Positions 28,425-38,300 of a stretch of 64,000 bases of DNA are shown piece by piece (the first letter of the stretch is position 1; the number at the start of each line of letters is the position of its first letter). Source of the stretch: Gonium pectorale (Eukaryota > Chlorophyta > Chlorophyceae > Chlamydomonadales > Volvocaceae); the NCBI GenBank assembly GCA_001584585.1, contig LSYV01000100.1, forward strand, positions 32,879-96,878, read 5' to 3'. The translations under genes and the position numbers were made by a program. The notes below the pieces were generated by a model. The model searched no databases, was not told the origin of the DNA, and worked only from the letters and a program-made list of their open reading frames with translations.

Positions 28425-28745
28425 GACCTTACAGGGGTTTCTGCTAATGCAACCGGCTGGGAGCGGGCAGGCGAGCAGTTTAAGCTGCCCGCCAGCGAGT
28501 TCTTGCCTAAGGGGAACATACAGCATGCGACTAGGGTCTCTACAGCTAAGAATGGGGTTGCAGTGCGACTTGTCGCGGCCGACGTCGCCGCATGGTGTCG
28601 ACATCGTGACGGGCATACTACAGAGCTGACGCGGGGGGCCGGCATCCTGATCACAGTCGGAGATTAGTTGATCCTGGACGATGGCATCGCAGCGACTCCA
28701 GCGGGCTCGCCTGCAGCGCCTTTCGTTGGCGATGCGGCGAATGTA
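28425..28745 (+). repeat. Decayed repeat copy B (formerly coding), inverted partner of copy A
   Basis: Encodes GEQFKLPASEFLPKG, then AVRLVAADVAAWCRHRDG and TRGAGILITVGD, then an in-frame TAG where copy A continues with KVLLD. After the stop the same frame still matches copy A (ILDDGIAATPAGSPAAPF), so the stop is a later mutation. The open frame runs back to 28281, but homology to copy A is clear only from about 28425. Confidence 0.7.
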
Positions 28746-29621
28746 GCCTGCACGAACAGGTGATCGGCATTACCCAAACGGCTAAACGTAACAGCATAAG
28801 CAACACTTGGTCATTCATTTAGCGGCTTGATCCTTCAGATTGGTGGCGTAGCGGCGCCACCGGCTTTAACCGCAATCGGAATTCGGGAGGCGGACATCGG
28901 CGGCATCCAAGATCCAACCTGCTGCCGGTGAGATTTCGTACGCTCCAATGCAGAGGACATCATGCGTCAGCAGGCAGTGCCGGGGTTTTATGTCGGTGAC
29001 ACCTAACCAAAGCTAAGCAGCCTCAGCCGCCCGAACTATGCAGGCTCCCTCTTTCTATGCAGGTTTCTCTTTTTTATGCTTCGTATTGTTCATGGGTAAT
29101 GCGCATGGTCGCGTAAGGTAACCTGTACGCTCTGCCTCCGGCCATGGCACAGCCTGGGGGCCTGGGACTCATGCTCCCAGCGCCACTGACTGCACCAAAT
29201 TGCGGAACCACGGGTCCCTGCCATCGTGGGCCGTACCACCGAGTTCAGGCTCCATCACCACCATGACAGGTGCAGCGCCGCCAACTATGCCGGCCCCGGA
29301 ACCAGGATGATGTTTTGCGCCATTTGCGGCGGCGGCGACAGCGGCGGGAGGCGGCATGCAGCAGACGGCGTCCCTGCCTTCGGCCCAGGGCCTGGCACGC
29401 ACGCACAGAGCCCTGGCAGCCCACCCGCAACCCAGCCGATGACTTGGCGGCCCGTGCCATAGATATAGTCGCCAGTGCCCGATCTGTACTGCTTCCCCCG
29501 CAAACTGATACTAATAGGTGGCAGGCGCGGGTCATGGGTTTTATTGCCTGACTGGGGGGCAATGCCCTGATCGTTCCGCGGCACGCACAAGACCTTACTG
29601 GTGGCTACCGGCCCTCCTGCA
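28746..29621. other. Intergenic stretch, no gene recognised
   Basis: No supported coding block. Frames at 29.2-29.5 kb on both strands are Gly/Ala/His-rich and could be noise or a lost first exon of the GTPase fragment that follows. Confidence 0.35.
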
Positions 29622-31004
29622 GGCGCCCAGGCGGATGCAATCGACGGCGCTGCTCCGCCGCCTGCCTCCCCGGTTGCGGGCCCGAGCATGACAGCGGTGT
29701 GGCTCAAGGAGCTGGATGAGCTGGAGCGGGGCTGCGCGGCCGAGCGAGTGGTCATCGGCATCGTGGGGACCACCGGAGCGGGTGGGTGGGGCATTGCCCT
29801 CTGCTCTGGGCATTTCATAGTGCGGATGCCGGGATGGATCTGTGAGGGATGGCTCGCGCGGGGGCAACTTGGGGCTTTCCGCGAGGTGGGCAGGAGTGCA
29901 TGCCAACAAGGCAGCTGTAACCAACTAACTGAACAGCGGGGACTATTCCCCGGGACCACCCAACCGTGCCACATGCCTTATCTTTTTCTTATCTGTAACA
30001 CCCGCCCCTGCCGTTTGCCGCCCGCCAAACGCCCGCAGGCAAGTCCAGCCTGCTGAACGCGCTGCTGGGCCGGGAGGACCTGCTGCCCACCAGCGGCATG
30101 CACGCGTCCACCGCCTGCGCGGTGGAGGTGTCGTACATCGCAGCTTCGAGTTCATGACAGAGGTGGGCGGACCGAGGCGGGGGGGGGGGCGCGGGTGCAG
30201 GCGGCCCCATCGACACCGTGCTCATGGGATTGCTTACCGTAGTGGCTGTGCGGTCGCGATCTGACTACGGGCTCCTGTTGGTGGTGAACTAGTGGTGGCG
30301 GGGTGGCGATGGCCGCGGCATCGGTAATCGTGGGGTTGGTGAGTGCTGCGGAGCCCGTCCCGCAGTGGGGCCTCATCAACAACCGGCTCTCAGCAGCAGC
30401 CCCCTGCCTGCGCACTCATTCACCATGGCCGGGGTTGCCTGGCAGCCGATACTTCTTGCCTGCTCCATATTTGGATGTATGCTCCTTAGTGCCATGATGA
30501 CTGCACGGCCGTCGTCCTTCCATTCGCGCCCGCAACATTCCTCTCCTCTCCTCCCCTCCCGAAGCCCGTTCAAGCACCTCCGCTCGGCATGAGCGTCTGT
30601 CCATCCATGCACGCAGCCCTCGCAGTTCACCCTGCCAAACACATGTGCATACCACGCGCGCGCATACACACCCACACCCACCGCTGCAGGCCGAGCTGCA
30701 CCGGCTGGTGGAGCGGCTGCTGTCGGACGCGAGGGGCGAGGACGGCGCCATCCGGGTCGGCGAGGGGGACATTGGCGGAGGAGCGGAGGCGTGCGCGGTG
30801 CAGGTGGGAGGCGGGGGCCGGGTATGATTGTGCAGAGCGCGGGTTAAGATGCTGCTGGGGCTGCTCATGGTTGTACGGCCGCTCCGTGATCAGAGATCCC
30901 GGGCTGAGCCTGGAGTCCGTCAAGGTCAGCAACCCGCTGACGCAGCTGTTGGGAAAACCCATCCAGCTGCGCACCACAGTGGACGAGAAGGCATTCAGGC
31001 AAGC
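29622..31004 (+). pseudogene. N-terminal (P-loop) half of a SLIP-GC-like GTPase; frameshifted and truncated
   Basis: Exon 1, about 29622-29780, gives WLKELDELERGC, AAERVVIGIVGTTGAG; it joins in phase (donor gtgggt) to exon 2 at about 30041, KSSLLNALLGREDLLPTSG, MHASTACAVEVSYI. Together they form the Walker A motif GTTGAGKSS and the switch-like 'LPTSG..A.TA...EV.Y' of the SLIP-GC group. Exon 2 then hits a stop (ASSS*); shifting frame at about 30135 restores FEFMTE before a good donor. Exon 3, about 30690-30803: AELHRLVERLLSDARGEDG. Exon 4, about 30893-31004: DPGLSLESVKVSNPLTQLLG, KPIQLRTTVDEKAF, like the segment before the G3 motif in this family. Nothing after this codes for the rest of the G domain (no DLPG motif found). 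I call it a broken gene; a sequencing error could explain the frameshift but not the missing end. Confidence 0.6.
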
Positions 31005-31547
31005 GCCACCGACCATGAGTCCAGTCAGAGAGGGGTCTGCGGGCTGCGGCCCTGTGCGTCGCTTGTTAGGGCGGAGGAGTTGAAGCGTGAGAAATTGCAG
31101 ACAGGGAGATACGAGTGGAGGATGGAGAGCAATATCACTGACCAATGGAGTGAGGAAGAGAAGGAGCATATGAGATAGAGAACATGAGGGCTAGGTGGGG
31201 TAGAGTGTGTGCTAACACACGGTGCACCGTATGTGTGCGGATGTTCCCGTAAGTGAATGGAGGAGTTGATGTGCGGCACACGTTGTACGGATGCCGCCTC
31301 CGTACGCGACCCGTCCAAATCCGATCGGTAGGCGCCTATCGGTAGGTTCGGTGCCACATGGTGAACCGGCGTTCTCCGTAGGGCTCCCCCGCAGGCAGGA
31401 GCTGGGCAGGTAGGGCGGCGGCGGGGCCCGGGATGCCGGCCTGCAGGCGTGGCCGCTGGTCAAGGCTGCAAGGTGTGTGTGTGTGTGTGTGTCTGTGTGT
31501 GTTACAAGTGCCCATACGAGCCGTTTGGCCCCTCGGCACAGCCCCGC
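31005..31547. other. Non-coding stretch at the truncated end of the GTPase fragment
   Basis: No domain or splice support. Contains a short hairpin-like gtgtgctaacacac at about 31207 and the TG repeat listed separately. One breakpoint of the broken GTPase gene must lie here or just before. Confidence 0.35.
31471..31502 (+). repeat. TG microsatellite
   Basis: A run of gt dinucleotides interrupted once by 'ct' (gtgtgtgtgtctgtgtgtgt), next to the end of the retroelement remnant. Confidence 0.85.
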
Positions 31548-32948
31548 TCACGCCCTCAACAGAGCATTCCTACGTTCATAGACAGAGTACAGAAAGGCAC
31601 CCAACTTGCGCGGATCAGACCTGCTCATGAAGCTAATCATCATGTCTCCCCCGTCAGCACCGTCCTCGAAACTCAGACCACAAGCACTCCTCAACTCATC
31701 GTAGGCACAACATTCGAACACAACGTGCTTCTCATCCTCGACCTGGCCGCACTGGCACACACGACAGCAACGCGCCGCCCGTGCCCGCCCATGCGAACGA
31801 TACATCTCCAAGGGCCAGGCACACGTCCTAAACCGCATCAGCGCATGCACGTGACCTAGCGGCAACTGCAAACGCTGGTACCGCACAGGGCAATGTTCTG
31901 CACCCGTAGGCGCACCCATCCATCCCTGGTAAACACAAAGCGACAGGCCACCCCTCTCATACCCTCGCGGCTCCACACGTTCACCAGCCTCAAAGGGCTT
32001 CCAGGCCTCGCTAAGCCTCTGCTCGAAAGCCTTCATAACTTGCCGCACATCAACCAGTTGCTCGCTCTGCGGTGTGTCCGCCTTCCACTCATAACCCAAA
32101 GCACCCATCACAAGCAGCATCTTTGCAACCCATAGGTCCGAGAACCGAAACCCAGACTCCTGCGTCAGCTGCAAATCATACCGGAACACATCATAATACG
32201 CCACCCCCGAGGGCTTGCTTCGCCCCTTTACCAAGCGGTTCCAGAACAGACAAGCAGTGCTCAGCCAAAAGTGCTGCATGGGCCAGCGCCGAAGCTCCCG
32301 AAAAACGCACATACGAGGAGCCGTTTTAGCCCCCACACACCGCTTCAAGAAAGCCCACTGAAGCTGGACTGCAGGGTCCTTCATGGCACGCTCAAACAAA
32401 GGCGTTTTAAACCTTCGCCCAAGCGGATGACTTGTAGAAATGCCAAGTAGCTCCACCAATATGTCCGGTCCCCAAATCTCACACCCATACGACAGCACTG
32501 CTCGCACCTGAGTATCAAAGCACTGCGCGCGCACCGCTGGTGCCCACACAGAACACGCATCCAGGCGCTTGAGAAGAGTGAAGAATGCCCTTCTTCCCGC
32601 CTCACAAAGCTCCGACACACAACTCACAAAAAACTGCCCCGGCCCGTAGTAGAGCCCAAGGTACCTTGCCCGCTGTACCCGCGGTACCGAGGTGTACTCC
32701 TCAAAGCACGCCATCGGCGGATGCCACTTCAACTCCGTTCCCAGGCACACGACCCCATCCGCGTCCACAGTCTGCTTGCGCCCCCTGAAAGCATGAAACG
32801 GTCCCATCTCCACGGGCGGGGCCCCTCGTCGCGCACCCCTCCCCCCCCACACTGTCGATAACCCAACCCTCGCTCCCGACACTCCGGGCACCACCACTTG
32901 CCGCGCGGTGACTGGGCAAGTGGCGGCGTCAAACACTGCATGTGCCAC
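31548..32948 (-). mobile_element. Non-LTR retrotransposon remnant: region C-terminal to the reverse transcriptase core
   Basis: One long frame of about 460 residues, open to a natural stop at 31548. Recognisable elements are RARYLGLYYG (the 'YLG' strand after the polymerase palm), LLKRLDACSVWAPAVRAQCF, VLSYGCEIWG (a hallmark of LINE reverse-transcriptase C-termini) and, near the end, CCRVCQCGQVEDEKHVVFEC, a Cys/His knot found at the end of algal and animal LINE ORFs. The endonuclease and the catalytic FADD-type palm motif are absent, so the element cannot move on its own. The frame is joined upstream, through a run of eight C (on the plus strand, about 32838-32850), to a PHD-finger frame on the same strand. 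Confidence 0.75.
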
Positions 32949-33211
32949 CCCTTAGCGCAGCCGTCACACAGCAACATCGTGTTCTCAGGCGTCAACTTCT
33001 CACATTTCTGACACCTCATGCCCGCCCAAGCATCCAGCCGCGTTACAGCGTCGTCGTTGCAGTACGCAAGCAAAGTAGACGCGGAAAGGCGCACCAGCAG
33101 CACGGCCGATAGGCAGGTGACGACACAGCGCAGTGGAGACCATAAAACCGGCTCTCGCTCATAACTCACCCAGTTGACGGCTGTCAGCGGGTAGGTTTTG
33201 AGCTCAACCAT
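32860..33211 (-). mobile_element. PHD-finger segment joined to the retroelement remnant
   Basis: Encodes RCQKCEKLTPENTMLLCDGC, AKGWHMQCLTPPLAQSPRG, KWWCPECRERG: a full C4-H-C3 PHD zinc finger (C-x2-C, C-x2-C, H-x2-C, C-x2-C). PHD fingers normally read histone H3 tails. It lies on the same strand as the LINE C-terminus and a few codons before it, but in another frame; a one-base slip in the poly-G/poly-C run at about 32845 would join them. PHD fingers are known in ORFs of some non-LTR elements (family knowledge), so this is probably part of the element and not a host gene. Confidence 0.6.
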
Positions 33212-33468
33212 CTACAGCACGGCGGCCCAGTGGTCCGGGTCGTCACCGCTGAACGCCAGGTTGCCGGGGCTGGGCAGCTCAAGCGACAGCATATCTCACA
33301 GGACGGAGACGCACATATAACGGTATGCTCATGCGCAGTCAGCGTCTTGCCGCCCTTGAGGGTGAACGTGATGCAGTCGGATGACCCATGGGTCGTTGCC
33401 TGCTGGGCAGCCTGTTTCGGCGAGGCTGACTGGGGTTGCATTTCGGTGTTGAAATCAAGAATTGGCAC
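33150..33468 (-). pseudogene. BTB/POZ-like fragment upstream of the PHD finger
   Basis: From a possible ATG at 33468 the frame reads ITFTLKGGKTLTAHEHTVIC, like the first BTB strand and helix ('F.L..G....AHK.VL...S'). After a shift in frame it continues LSLELPSPGNLAFSGDDPDH, WAAVL, and then MVELKTYPLTAVNW, spacing typical of the later part of algal BTB domains. At least one frameshift and one stop separate the pieces. The assignment is a weak pattern match. Confidence 0.35.
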
Positions 33469-33480
33469 AGGTTCTAACCT

Positions 33481-34730
33481 TTAATTTGCATACATAAACA
33501 GGTTTATGACATGCCGGGGTTCAGTCCGGTACGAACCGTAATCCGCCCGTGAAGGCATGTCAACAGTCCTTCCCCTCGCTCTAGGCATGCTAAAAACAGG
33601 GCTTACTCAAAAGTGTTGTCAAACGGCATCACACGTATGTACGCGCCAACCGACCAGTCGCGTGGTCCCAAGTAGCATTGGAACGGCCAACAGGCAAAAG
33701 TATTCCCAGGACCAGCCCCAGCTAAATTACCAACGCAGCACGATTCCAGGCCCACAACCAAAATCCTATTATTGTTGTCCAGTTGTTGTCTTAAAAGCCG
33801 GTACAGGAGAGCCACTATGGGCTCGTGGATGTATAGGACAGAACGAAAGGGAGGCGATGAGCCAACGCACGGCATTTTGTATGGCATAGGACTACCCGGA
33901 TCTCGCACAATACAAGATGTCAGCAACCGACGCCGGGCCTTCAGCGGCCCGCAGCCGCCGGCAAAGCCAGTGAGCCGGCTTCCAGCAACCAGGGGCCTCG
34001 AGCCACACGTGAATCGCAGCGCCTCATTACAGCTTCTTCCCCACGTGGTGCTGTCCCCCGAAGATCTCGTCCCATTTCACCACTGCAGCCCCTCCCTGGT
34101 GCACCGGGATTCGTAGCACGGCAAGTCAAGCGCCCGAGCCCCCAGAAGACGGACACCTCACCCTGTCATTGTACCACACGCGATGGCGGCCGACTACAGC
34201 TAGATCACAGATGCACAGGGCACAGCCCTTGCCGCCTCCCGTGCCAACTTGGGGTCAGGGAAGCGCCCCCGGGTGTGGCGCGCCGCCAGGGCAGCGTCAG
34301 ACCCCGCAAATTGCATGCGAGGCGCAACTTGTATGCAACCCACTGTGCTTGGTTCGGATTGCGTTCATTCGGCGCGTTTACTTATGATATGTGCACTGGA
34401 AATAACCACACAGCCCGCTCGCTTTGGGTGCGCCCCCCGCCAGCAGTCCCTACCCTGTTGCCGTCCCGCCTGGTCCGCAAATTCTTAAAGAATATACGAG
34501 CGTGTAACATTCGAAAGCACCGCTGTTGATGCGCACTTGGCCGTTGCACCATACCGGGGACAGCAAACCTGTTGGTTCACAGGACCAGCCCCCCAATCAA
34601 CTGCATGCGGTGGGATCGGTGAGAGCCGCGCCAGCCACAGATCCCCACATGCATGCACTCGCACGCTACCCCCCACGCCGCTCACTGTCGGCAAACGCAG
34701 CCTTGCCGCACTCGCTCCCGCACGCTCAAA
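33481..34730. other. 3' flank of the glucan synthase gene; no other gene seen
   Basis: Lies after the glucan synthase stop (34731) and before the retroelement remnant. A reverse-strand TGTAA (ttaca at 34027) about 700 bases after the stop is a candidate poly(A) signal. No coding frame is supported. Confidence 0.4.
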
Positions 34731-35384
34731 TCACAAGAAGCGCAACCGCCGCTCCCGGAGCCCGCTCTCCGTCGCGAGGCCGTCCGACGGCCCGCCTCCG
34801 GCGGGAAGCACCTCCACGCCGTCGTCGCCAGCCCCCGCCGGGCCGGCCTCCCCGCGGTTCTGCTGGTTCCGGCTCACGAGCGCGTTCACCATCTCCGTTA
34901 GGCTGTTCCGACGGCTGACGGCGCGGCTCTGCGCCGCGCTCGTAAAGGCTGAGGCCGCAGCCGACGGCGCCATGGACGGTCCCATCGACGGTCCCATCGA
35001 CGGCGCCATCGAGGGCGCCAGCGAGTTCCAGGCCGAGGGGGCCAGGCTCACGGCCCGGCTCACGCCGCCGTCGTACTGCGTCGGCGCCATGGACGGCGCC
35101 ACGCTGGCGGCGCTGGCGGGTCTGCTCCGCATCCACTCGTCCATGGTCATCAGCAGCCCCGCCTTGGGCTTGCGCTTGATTTGCTTGCCGCTGCGCTTGA
35201 CCTGCATCTTGATGCGCGCCGTCTGCACCGACTGGCTGAACGCCTCGTTGAAGAGCAGCTTGCTCTGCAGCAGGTTGACGAAGCCCACGAACGCCAGCAC
35301 CGCCAGCACGGCAAAGGTGGAGAAGCCCACCAGCACGTCGATGAGGTAGTACCCCGCGTCGACGAAGTCCCGCACGGCGTTGTT
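34731..35384 (-). other. Glucan synthase last exon with Ser/Met/Ala/Pro repeat tail
   Basis: After the last membrane span (YLIDVLVGFSTFAVLAVLAF) and the family C-terminus LLFNEAFSQSVQTARIKM, about 130 further residues follow. They include SVAPSMAPTQYDG, then SLAPSMAPSMGPSMGPSMAP, a short tandem repeat built on 12-base units at 34960-35030, and end at a TGA at 34731. Most relatives stop soon after the ARI motif. Confidence 0.8.
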
Positions 35385-38300
35385 CTGGGCGTCGCGGGAA
35401 CCCGGGCAAGCGGGGGGCAGGCAAGTTAGCACAAACAGTCAAGCAGGCGGTGTTCGGGTTGCTAAAGCACCACTGTGCTTAACACAGGAGACATGGTAGG
35501 GACGGCATGTCAGGTACCCCGCGGACGCGCGCACGTGCGACGAGCTATAGCGCAAGGGGCGCCAAAATCAACCGGCGTGTCCGCACAGGCGCACCTGCGT
35601 GAACATGTGGGTGGCGGCCTTGTGGACGAGGATGAGGACGACCAGGTTGGCGTACGCGACCTGCAGCAGGTGCTTGAAGCCGTTGCCGGTGTAGAAGCGG
35701 CTCAGCACCGCCACGTAGACCAGGAACACCACAAAGCAGGTCAGCGTCACCAGGTAGCTGCGGACAGGTGGAGAGGTGAGAGTAAGAGGGCGCCGACCGG
35801 GACGCATGGATACAGTCAGTCGTCAGCGGAGACATGATGTGGATGGAGCGCAGTGCCGAGAGCAGTGCACAGTCAGGCGCTCCAAGCAGTAGGGGCCAGA
35901 CGCCCTGTGCAGCGCGTCAGTGGAGCCTACGTTCTCACCGTGAGCTCCAAGCAAGCCCAACCCCAGAACATGACAATAAGCTAATCATGATATGCTCGAT
36001 GACTCTTGTATCGGGATTCGGCGCTGCTTCGCAGCAGTATGGTTTCCGTACCCACCGCACGATTCGCCACTCCTTGCTCTTGGCCCGCTCCAGCAGGTTG
36101 TGACCGAGGTAAGAGATGGACAGAGCGAGCGTCCACAGCAGGGCCGTGGCGAGCAGGAACTCGAGGTACGGGTTCTCCAGCACGGCGACATGCTGCAAAT
36201 ATCGTACGCACGGCACACCAGTCGTGTACACAATGGGTCGTACAACTGTTACGACATCATCGAGGAAACACACACCAAAAGTGTTAATAAATCATGATGC
36301 TCACAGTGCCAACCTTTTTCTCTCGCGTCCTAGAGCGACAGACGAGCCTCCCAGAGTCGTGAGACATGCTCGCGCCGGCCCCGCCCGGGTGCAGGAGGGG
36401 GCAGCAGGCCCCGGTACCTACGTCGATGCGGAACTCGATCCGCGATACCATCGCCAGCACGAGCAGGCCATACGGCACGCAGGTCCCCACGACCTCGCGC
36501 AGAGCGTTGCGCCACGAATCCGTCACGTTGCCGTCGTCGTTGCGCGGCTTGGACAGCTGCTCGCGGTTCCAGGTGTACCTGTGGGAAGGAGAAGAGGTTT
36601 GTCAGGTTACGTTTCCGAGTGTGCCAGCCGTGCCGCACGTGTTGCGTTGAAGCCCTCGCCGCCGCGTTGGCGACACAAGCATGGGGTTGGTTGGGCTACA
36701 ACAGGTATGACATGTGCAGTTGCGTGAGCGCGCGGCCATGGTGCGCGACCCTTCCGCCAGCTCAGAATGCTAGAAGCGTGCCTGCCTGCCTCCCCTCACT
36801 TGGCGGCCCGCCTGCAACCACCAGTAACATGTAGCACCCACCAGTTGGTGCCGGTGCCCACGTCCATGTCGCCGCTGAGCCAGCGCTTCCAGGACGTGTA
36901 GTCGCGCTGCACCTTGGACAGGTTGAAGATGAAGGGGTTGAACCACAGCGGGCACACGATCCTGCGGGGCGAGGCGCCGTCCGTTGGGTATCGTGGAGGC
37001 TGCATGCGGCACATGCCTGAAGAGCGTGACGGGTTTGGCAGCAAATACAAGATGCTTCGAGGGAAGAGGAAGATTGATGGAGCCCGAGTGAGGTTACGGC
37101 TAGTAACCGCACCGGACCAAGCCACACCACACAGCTTGACGCTAGATCTGCCAGGCCGGCCCCGGTCCGGCCCTCACATGACGAACGCTAGCAGCCAGCT
37201 GTTCCAGGTGAGCGCCGCGTAGTCGCACGAGGTGCAGTCGTCCAGGCTGTATAGCGTGGCGCAGAAGAACAGCACCTCGAAGCCCAGGTACAGGTGTGTG
37301 CGGGCGTACAGGGTGTACATCTTGACAAAGTCGGTGGTCTGGATGGAGAAGCCGCGGCCCGTTCCGATGTAGCGCATTCCGCCGTACGCCATGACCGAGC
37401 CGAACGACGCCGCGACGGTCTGCTGCTGGAAGATGTAAAAGAACAGCCTGGCAGACGGTAGGGACGGGGGGGGGCGCCGGGCAGGCACGTACGTGAAGGC
37501 GTGGGCAGGGGCTCGCTCATACCGTATGACTCACAGGCTACACCAGCTATCCAAATTCGTACAGTCGGCGTCGACCGCATGCGATTCCACAGGTCGCAGA
37601 CCCGTAAGAGGAGACCGTCGTCGGGCGGCCTGAGCGAGTCGCCGGACATATTAGCGATGGTCCGGTTCCACTCACGATCCGGTGATGATCTGCCCGAAGA
37701 CGGTGATGAGCGTCCTCAGCAGGCCCGTCTCCAGCACCAGTTGTCCCACGTACGGAATGATGGACAGCGTACCCAGTTGCAGGACCTGCCCCGCCGCGGG
37801 AGGGGGAGCCAACAGGGGTGAACCTTCGGCGCTCACCAGCAGAAGGCGACCGGCGTTGCATCCAGCGCCCAGAGATTATGACCACACGAAGACAGGGTAT
37901 ATGCGGAACACGGGAAGCATTCACGACACCTCAACGGCGCGGACCCATGGCGCCAAAGCGCATGCAGTTGATGAGATTGAGCTTATACGGTCACGGTGCC
38001 CGGCAGCGCGCCGTACCGCGTCGTACCATGCCGTGCCGTCAGCGCCACCGCACCTGCTGCACGTTGTAGGTCTGCGTCATGGTGACCTGGCCCTCCTCCC
38101 CCTGGATGCCCAGCTCCATGGCGCCCGCCATTGCCGTCAGCAGCAGTGCCCAGATGTTGTACCAGGCGGCCATGATGGTGAGGTAGCTGTTGAGGAAGTG
38201 CCCAATGCCTGCAAGGTGCCAATGATTACATGAAAACGAATGCAACTGGACCTGGCCCTGGCCGAGTTGGCTGGGAGGGAGGTGGAGGAGAAGGGGCACA

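Noticed and set aside
31893..32788. Plus-strand frames across the LINE remnant
   Set aside because: Pro/Thr/His-rich antisense products of the reverse-transcriptase frame, without domains.
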